This document shows positions 1 through 4,463 of a stretch of 6,908 nucleotides of DNA, in pieces. The stretch comes from Bacteroidota bacterium (lineage in GTDB: Bacteria > Bacteroidota > Bacteroidia > Chitinophagales > Chitinophagaceae). Numbering within the stretch: the stretch's first letter is position 1; each line of letters starts with the position of its first letter. The translations under genes and the position numbers were made by a program. Location of the stretch: positions 1 through 6,908 of the forward strand of contig JAKAJX010000112.1 of NCBI GenBank assembly GCA_021824855.1, read 5' to 3'. Under the pieces are notes generated by a model, which had not been told where the DNA came from, did no database searches, and was given only the letters and a program-made list of their open reading frames with translations.

Positions 1-669
1 AATGTACGATTTTATTTGTTTTTTTGAAGTTTTTATGGAAAGAGATTCAAAAATGTCTTTAATTAAATCTTGAATAATAAAATATTCTTTATACAAAGGT
101 TGTTCACCGCTTTCTAATTTAGATATTTCATCTAAATCATCTAAAAGATGAATCATCCTATTCACATTTTTGGCAGCATTTTCTAAAAAACGTTCATTAA
201 TATCAGTATTATTAATGGCGCCATTTAATAGCGTATCAATATATCCTTGAATGGCAAATACCGGTGTTTTAAATTCGTGAGCCAAGTTTTGCAAAAATTC
301 TTTTCTGTAGGTTTCATTTTTTTTAAGAATTTCAATTTCGGCACTACGCTGCTCGGCCCATTTTTCCACATCTTCTCTTACTTCATCAATTCCTTTTTGC
401 GGTAATATATATTTATAATAGGTTTCTTCTCTTTTATTAGCTTTTGTTTGATAAATGTATTTATAAATAACTTTAATTTTTCTGTAAATAAACCATTCTA
501 AAACAAATCGTATTAAAAAGTAGCTGCCAATAAACATTACTGCTAAGGCAATACAACCCATCCACCAATTTTTTTGTAATACCCAAAATACTATGCCAAT
601 TGGTATTGCAATTAGCAATGCAGTTAATGCAGATAGCTGCTGAGGTGAAAGGTTTTTTGTTTTAAACAT
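1..669 (-). CDS. Sensor histidine kinase, PhoR-like, C-terminal part cut off by window edge
   Basis: This is a membrane-bound kinase that should autophosphorylate on histidine and pass the phosphate to the response regulator encoded just upstream. The 223 visible residues begin MFKTKNLSPQ. Two hydrophobic segments lie at about residues 12-31 and 37-57, joined by a loop of about five residues (QKNWW), so there is almost no extracytoplasmic sensor domain. A basic helix follows (about 58-80), then a linker with helical character. The HisKA dimerisation domain starts near 120, with the H-box NLAHEFKTP, in which His131 is the predicted phosphoacceptor. Its second helix ends near LDEISKLESGE. The ATP-binding HATPase_c domain (N, G1 and G2 boxes) lies beyond base 1, so catalytic competence cannot be judged. 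The ATG at 669-667 is 15 bases after the regulator's stop, which indicates one transcript. The organisation resembles Bacteroidota PhoR-like kinases, but the signal is unknown. Confidence 0.93.
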   Translation of the reverse strand, partial: MFKTKNLSPQQLSALTALLIAIPIGIVFWVLQKNWWMGCIALAVMFIGSYFLIRFVLEWFIYRKIKVIYKYIYQTKANKREETYYKYILPQKGIDEVREDVEKWAEQRSAEIEILKKNETYRKEFLQNLAHEFKTPVFAIQGYIDTLLNGAINNTDINERFLENAAKNVNRMIHLLDDLDEISKLESGEQPLYKEYFIIQDLIKDIFESLSIKTSKKQIKSYI

Positions 670-684
670 ACATCTTTATCGGGG

Positions 685-1362
685 CTATATATCAAATTTA
701 TACCCTACTCCTTTAACGGTTGTAATACAATCTATCCCTAATTTTTGTCGTATTTTTCTAATATGCACATCAATGGTTCTGTCGCCTACAATTACGCTTG
801 TTCCCCAAACCTGAGACAATATTTCGTTTCGCAAAAATACTCTGCCCGGTTTAGAAGCTAATAGAAATAATAGTTCAAATTCTTTTTTGGCAAGTATTGC
901 TTCGATTTCATTTACTACTACCGTATATTTTATGGGATCAATAACTATATTACCAATTTTTAATACTTTACCATCTTCTTTTTGAATTCGACGAAATAAA
1001 GCATTTACCCGACTGATTAAAATTTTAGGACTTATAGGTTTGGTAACATAATCATCGGCACCGGTTTCAAAGCCTTTAATATGCGAGCTTTCATCGTTTA
1101 AAGCAGTTAAGAAAATAATTAAAGTTTGCTCGAATATTGGTTGGGTACGTAAAATTCGGCAAACCTCAATTCCGGTTTTATAAGGCATCATTATATCTAA
1201 AATAATTAAATCGGGATTTAATTGTTTAGCTCTTTCCAACGCTTCGTTACCATCCTTAGCTGTATATACTTCGTATCCTTCTTTTCCTAAGTTATAACTT
1301 ATAATTTCTAAGATATCCGGCTCGTCATCTGCAATTAAAATTCTTTTTGCTTTTGTTTCCAT
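685..1362 (-). CDS. OmpR/PhoB-family DNA-binding response regulator
   Basis: This is the cytoplasmic transcription factor of the two-component pair, 225 residues and full length for the family. Residues 1-120 are a receiver domain. The acidic pair is D12/D13, the phosphoacceptor is D56 in LIILDIMMP, the switch threonine is T86 in FLTA, and the conserved lysine is K108 in VTKP. Residues from about 133 to 225 form the winged-helix DNA-binding domain, including AKKEFELLFLLASKPG, the recognition-helix region DRTIDVHIRKIRQKLG, and the terminal wing VKGVGYKF. All key residues are present. The chosen start is the ATG at 1362-1360, giving METKAKRILIADDE. The frame stays open upstream to a TTG at 1383, but that would put the start inside the likely -7 promoter box. 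The kinase gene follows after 15 bases. Whether it acts in phosphate control, as PhoB does, cannot be told from sequence. Confidence 0.96.
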   Translation of the reverse strand: METKAKRILIADDEPDILEIISYNLGKEGYEVYTAKDGNEALERAKQLNPDLIILDIMMPYKTGIEVCRILRTQPIFEQTLIIFLTALNDESSHIKGFETGADDYVTKPISPKILISRVNALFRRIQKEDGKVLKIGNIVIDPIKYTVVVNEIEAILAKKEFELLFLLASKPGRVFLRNEILSQVWGTSVIVGDRTIDVHIRKIRQKLGIDCITTVKGVGYKFDI

Positions 1363-1364
1363 GA

Positions 1365-1429
1365 TAACATTATGTTTACACAAATTTAACTTTACATTAT
1401 TGCATCTACTATTTTTTTTAACATTATGT
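1365..1429. repeat. Three ACATTAT direct repeats at 27-base spacing in the divergent promoter
   Basis: ACATTAT starts at 1367, 1394 and 1421, so the two intervals are exactly 27 bases. The outer two copies extend to the 11-mer TAACATTATGT (1365-1375 and 1419-1429). The set spans the region between the response regulator start and the promoter of the plus-strand gene. Direct repeats in phase are a common form of binding site for OmpR/PhoB-family regulators, and the adjacent gene encodes such a regulator. A role in autoregulation or shared control is therefore plausible but is an inference. A+T-rich sequence makes short repeats cheap; the equal spacing is what raises this above background. Confidence 0.4.
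1381..1388 (-). promoter_or_regulatory. Bacteroidota-type -7 promoter box for the two-component operon
   Basis: Read on the minus strand this is TAAATTTG, a perfect match to the Bacteroidota -7 consensus TAnnTTTG. It ends 18 bases before the ATG of the response regulator. That predicts a short leader and excludes the TTG at 1383 as the translation start. No convincing TTTG -33 element is seen 19-21 bases further upstream, so the call rests on the -7 box and its position only. Confidence 0.5.
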
Positions 1430-1438
1430 AATTGTTAA
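1418..1438. promoter_or_regulatory. Inverted repeat TTAACA-N9-TGTTAA, possible operator
   Basis: The arms TTAACA (1418-1423) and TGTTAA (1433-1438) are perfect reverse complements. They enclose ATTATGTAAT, itself a near-palindrome (ATTA-TG-TAAT). The element overlaps the third ACATTAT repeat and ends about 30 bases upstream of the -7 box at 1469-1476, a suitable place for a regulator of the plus-strand gene. There is no U-run and no upstream gene that needs a terminator here, so a binding site is more likely than a terminator. No protein can be named from the sequence. Confidence 0.3.
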
Positions 1439-1468
1439 GTCCACAAAATTTAAACAGTTAAATGATAG

Positions 1469-1476
1469 TATTTTTG
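1469..1476 (+). promoter_or_regulatory. Bacteroidota-type -7 promoter box for the caspase-like gene
   Basis: The sequence TATTTTTG matches TAnnTTTG perfectly. It ends 15 bases before the ATG at 1492, so transcription probably begins near 1480-1484 with a leader of only about ten bases. This rules against the earlier in-frame ATG at 1462, which lies upstream of the box, and makes the one at 1483 unlikely. No clear -33 TTTG is found at the expected distance. Confidence 0.5.
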
Positions 1477-1491
1477 CAGCTTATGCAAATA

Positions 1492-3669
1492 ATGAAGAAA
1501 TTATACCTTACTATTATTTATAGCACATTGGCTTGTTTGGCAATGGCACAAACGGAAATTAACATGCCAAAGATTCCGCAAATGCGGCAATTATTTCATG
1601 AAAATATTGATAACAACCAAAAAGCAATTATTCATTTAAACAATAGTACCGATTCTATATTTACGGCAACCGGCAATATTGATATTGATTTACAATTAAC
1701 CCAAATATTAAAAGTTCATATTAATAATTTACAGGCTTTTGTTGAGCAAGATTCGCTGTTATCCGAAAGTCAAAAATATATTTGGCTGCGCGGCATCAAC
1801 GATTTGCTGGTTTCGTTTATAGATAGTTATAAACAAAAAAACATAAAAGGCATTTTATTGGGAGATGTAATTATATCGTTCGAGGAAGCAATGCAGGCTG
1901 AAATAAATCATCAATCAATTGCTTCTATTATAGATAAAAACGAATTAGAAGTAGCCAGCATTTTAACCGAAAACTTTGCATTACAAAAAAATATTGGCAT
2001 ACAAGATTGCAGAAACTTGTTGATACTAAAAATGTGTAATCGAAATCCGGAAAATATATTAAACATACTTACCCGATATCCAAATATGCCCTTTACCGAT
2101 AGTTTAATTGCTATAACAGCTTTAAAACATCCTGAAGATGTATATGATTATGCTGCTGCCCCAAATGCTTTAGGAAAAAAAATTGCTGCATCCACCAATC
2201 CGCTAACCATACTTATTTCTCAAATGGCCACGTCGGATAATGGAAGGATATTTTTCCCATTTTTAGATAATCTCTTTCATCATACCATCACTTTCGATTC
2301 TATTACCAATGCTTTGCAACAAACAGATGGTTATTATAAACTACTGGTAGCAACAGAAATTGATTATGCAAGAAGACTTGAAAAAAAAGATACTCCGCTG
2401 GTAATGAATGTACTTAAAGAAAAACTACGCTCTGTTGCAATTGATAATTACATCAATGAAATAAATGCCTTACACGATGAAAAAATAGATGCCGTACGTT
2501 TTAAAAAAGCCGATAATCTTACCCCACAAGAAATCTATTATTTATGCGTATTGGCTGAAGAAGAAATTTATACCAGCAGCTATTTAGGTTTATATAATAG
2601 GATGTTTTTAAAAATGCCTATTCAACGTTCAGACACATTATTGCAGTGGGTACACAAAGATTTTTATAAAAAATTTATTAAAATGGCTGCGGCCTATAAT
2701 GTTTTAGACGATTTTCTGAATAAGATGGATACAACCAATTCTGAAAAATTAATAAAGAATTTTGTAAACAATTTAGATAAAAACAATTCTTTAGAAGATG
2801 CAGTAGATGTGGCAGACTCTTATGCAAGTATTAACAATGAAACTATAAAAAAAAATATTCTAATACAAGTAAAATACAATTTACAACAAAGCAGTAAATA
2901 CAATAATTATCGAGGAGAAGTAATTTATGGTTTATTGAACCAAATTTTTGAAAACATTAATACAAATACTACCGCCGTTAATAGTATGTTGCCCAATGTA
3001 ATGCCGCCCATTTATACAATGCCAATAAGTGCGTTAAAAGACAGTTCGGGAAAAATTATTGTGCAACAATTTTTTTATGGCGATAAAGATGGCAATACGG
3101 TTTTTAATTCGTTTCTAAATAACTTCAATAATGCCAATTGGAAAATTACTAAAAAACCGGAATGGGTTGAGGTTCGCTCCAGATATGGTACTCCAATTGT
3201 TATTTATTCTAACAAACCATTAGATGAAACAAAAGATTTAGATGCTCTTGCACAAGAAGATTTGGCTTATTACCTCGATTCAATAGGTGTTAATCCTACC
3301 ATTACAATTCACAGAGGGCACAGTTATTATGTAAAATCAACCATCAAACAATTACCACCCTCATCTAAAATTATTTTATTAGGCAGTTGTGGAGGTTATC
3401 ATAGCTTAAATGATGTATTAACCATTTGTCCAAGCGCACATATTATTGCATCAAAACAAGTAGGAACAGGCATTGTAAATATTACGCTAATAGAATCGAT
3501 GATGGAAACATTACGCATGGGAAGAGATTTAAATTGGCCTTTATTTTGGAAAAATATGCAAACAAAGTTTAAAGGAGATTATAAAGAAAAGTTTGACGAT
3601 TATATTCCCCCGCACAAAAACTTAGGCGCTATTTTTATTATGGCCTATAATAATGCAATGATTAAATAA
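1492..3669 (+). CDS. Exported 725-residue protein with C-terminal caspase-like (clan CD) His/Cys domain
   Basis: I do not recognise a named family for the whole protein. It starts MKKLYLTIIYSTLACLAMAQ, a signal peptide with probable cleavage after AMA (residue 19). A lipobox reading at C15 is weaker, because T12 sits at -3 and hydrophobic residues follow. Residues 20 to about 500 look mainly alpha-helical, with no repeats I could align. After about 520 the pattern becomes alternating strand and helix: TPIVIY (567-572), then NPTITIHRGHSYY with H607 and H610, then SKIILLGSCGGYHS with C633, then HIIASKQVGTGIVN. A strand ending at His, and the next strand ending in small-small-Cys-Gly, is the catalytic layout of caspase, gingipain, legumain and CHAT peptidases. 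The 23-26 residue His-to-Cys distance is shorter than I expect for caspases. The ATG at 1492 is preferred over those at 1462 and 1483, from the signal peptide and the -7 box. The stop overlaps the next gene's stop by 8 bases. Peptidase activity and substrate are inferences. Confidence 0.88.
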   Translation: MKKLYLTIIYSTLACLAMAQTEINMPKIPQMRQLFHENIDNNQKAIIHLNNSTDSIFTATGNIDIDLQLTQILKVHINNLQAFVEQDSLLSESQKYIWLRGINDLLVSFIDSYKQKNIKGILLGDVIISFEEAMQAEINHQSIASIIDKNELEVASILTENFALQKNIGIQDCRNLLILKMCNRNPENILNILTRYPNMPFTDSLIAITALKHPEDVYDYAAAPNALGKKIAASTNPLTILISQMATSDNGRIFFPFLDNLFHHTITFDSITNALQQTDGYYKLLVATEIDYARRLEKKDTPLVMNVLKEKLRSVAIDNYINEINALHDEKIDAVRFKKADNLTPQEIYYLCVLAEEEIYTSSYLGLYNRMFLKMPIQRSDTLLQWVHKDFYKKFIKMAAAYNVLDDFLNKMDTTNSEKLIKNFVNNLDKNNSLEDAVDVADSYASINNETIKKNILIQVKYNLQQSSKYNNYRGEVIYGLLNQIFENINTNTTAVNSMLPNVMPPIYTMPISALKDSSGKIIVQQFFYGDKDGNTVFNSFLNNFNNANWKITKKPEWVEVRSRYGTPIVIYSNKPLDETKDLDALAQEDLAYYLDSIGVNPTITIHRGHSYYVKSTIKQLPPSSKIILLGSCGGYHSLNDVLTICPSAHIIASKQVGTGIVNITLIESMMETLRMGRDLNWPLFWKNMQTKFKGDYKEKFDDYIPPHKNLGAIFIMAYNNAMIK

Positions 3670-4309
3670 TAGATTGTAAAAATGGATTATTCATTTTCTC
3701 TTCTGCAATGGTTGTAGCCATTCCATGCCCCGGATAAACTATTGTTTCCGAAGATAATGTTACCAATTTATCTCGTATACTTTTCAGCAAAACATCATAA
3801 CTGGCAAATACCAAATCGGTTCTGCCAATAGTATTTTTAAATAACACATCGCCACTGATAATAAAATGTTGTGCCTGATGATAAAAACAAATACTACCCG
3901 GACTATGCCCGGGCGTATGCAATACTTTAAATTCATCTTCATCTAACCAAACAGAATCTCCTTCGTGTAAAAAATGAATTGGTGCCTGATAATTATCGAA
4001 AGGCAAACCCCATTTTAAACCCGATTCGGGAGCATATTGCAGCATAATTTCTTCATCGGGATGAATATATAATTCTACTCCATAAGTATCATACACCCAT
4101 TTATTTCCAAATACATGATCCAAATGGCAATGCGTATTTAGTAATTGAACAATTGTTAGATCATGAGAAGAAATAAAATTTTTTAACATTTCCTGCTCAG
4201 CAGAAAAATAACATCCGGGATCAATAATTAACGCATGCTTGTGATTATTGTATATTAAATAAGTATTTTCTTGAATTGGGCTAAATTGAAATTGTTGAAT
4301 ATGTACCAT
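3662..4309 (-). CDS. Glyoxalase II-like metallo-beta-lactamase-fold hydrolase (MBL fold, stand-alone)
   Basis: This is a 215-residue cytoplasmic hydrolase with no signal peptide. The zinc-binding signature THCHLDH spans residues 59-65, giving ligands H60, H62, D64 and H65. The other ligands are H135 in HTPGHSPGS, D154 in ISGDVLF and H195 in VYPGHG. GRTDL follows the D154 strand, and the chain ends with a TT...E..NPF motif typical of the small glyoxalase II-related group (YcbL-type). All ligands are intact, so a working dinuclear site is expected. The protein lacks the extra C-terminal helical domain that binds glutathione thioester in classical GloB. The substrate could therefore be S-lactoylglutathione, another thioester, or a different small molecule; persulfide dioxygenase relatives share the fold. 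The ATG at 4309-4307 gives the usual N-terminal strand MVHIQQFQFSPIQENTYLI. It is convergent and overlapping with the upstream caspase-like gene and divergent from the propeller protein. Confidence 0.93.
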   Translation of the reverse strand: MVHIQQFQFSPIQENTYLIYNNHKHALIIDPGCYFSAEQEMLKNFISSHDLTIVQLLNTHCHLDHVFGNKWVYDTYGVELYIHPDEEIMLQYAPESGLKWGLPFDNYQAPIHFLHEGDSVWLDEDEFKVLHTPGHSPGSICFYHQAQHFIISGDVLFKNTIGRTDLVFASYDVLLKSIRDKLVTLSSETIVYPGHGMATTIAEEKMNNPFLQSII

Positions 4310-4334
4310 AGCATATTTTATTTAAAATGGTTAC

Positions 4335-4346
4335 AAGTAATTACTT
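4335..4346. promoter_or_regulatory. Perfect 12-base palindrome in the divergent intergenic region
   Basis: AAGTAATTACTT is its own reverse complement, and symmetry stops at both edges. It lies 25 bases upstream of the hydrolase ATG on the minus strand, where a repressor or RNA polymerase would sit. No perfect TAnnTTTG box was found for either gene in this intergenic region. A dimeric-regulator site is possible, but in DNA this rich in A+T a chance palindrome of this length is not very rare. Confidence 0.25.
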
Positions 4347-4364
4347 AATTTTAACAGAGTTTGA

Positions 4365-4393
4365 AAGATAAAAACTGATTTCAATTTTATCTT
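4365..4393. promoter_or_regulatory. 9-bp inverted repeat with 11-base spacer, midway between divergent genes
   Basis: AAGATAAAA (4365-4373) pairs perfectly with TTTTATCTT (4385-4393). A second, mutually exclusive pairing exists between TTGAAA (4361-4366) and TTTCAA (4379-4384). The element lies about 55 bases from the hydrolase ATG and 70 from the propeller-protein ATG. Neither gene ends here, so a terminator is not expected. A shared operator is the simplest reading, though with low certainty because the stems are almost all A-T pairs. Confidence 0.25.
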
Positions 4394-4463
4394 CACCATT
4401 AATTCTTTAACAAAAATTGCTTACGCAAATTGGCCTTCATTAAAATTATGACCGGATATGCAA

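Noticed and set aside
1363..1383. Seven-codon N-terminal extension of the response regulator from a TTG
   Set aside because: It overlaps the predicted -7 box and leader, and receiver domains normally start a few residues before the RILIADDE strand, which fits the ATG at 1362.
1534..1536. Lipoprotein reading of the caspase-like protein signal peptide at C15
   Set aside because: The -3 position is Thr rather than Leu/Val/Ile, and hydrophobic residues follow the Cys up to a good AMA signal peptidase I site.
3679..3697. Hairpin AAAATGGA-TTA-TTCATTTT just after the stop of the caspase-like gene, possible terminator
   Set aside because: The stem is nearly all A-T with one G-T pair, there is no U-run after it, and the bases encode the C-terminus of the hydrolase. 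Too weak to call.
4133..4309. Possible classical GloB (hydroxyacylglutathione hydrolase) assignment
   Set aside because: Metal ligands fit, but the 215-residue length leaves no room for the GloB C-terminal glutathione-binding domain, so the gene symbol gloB was not used.
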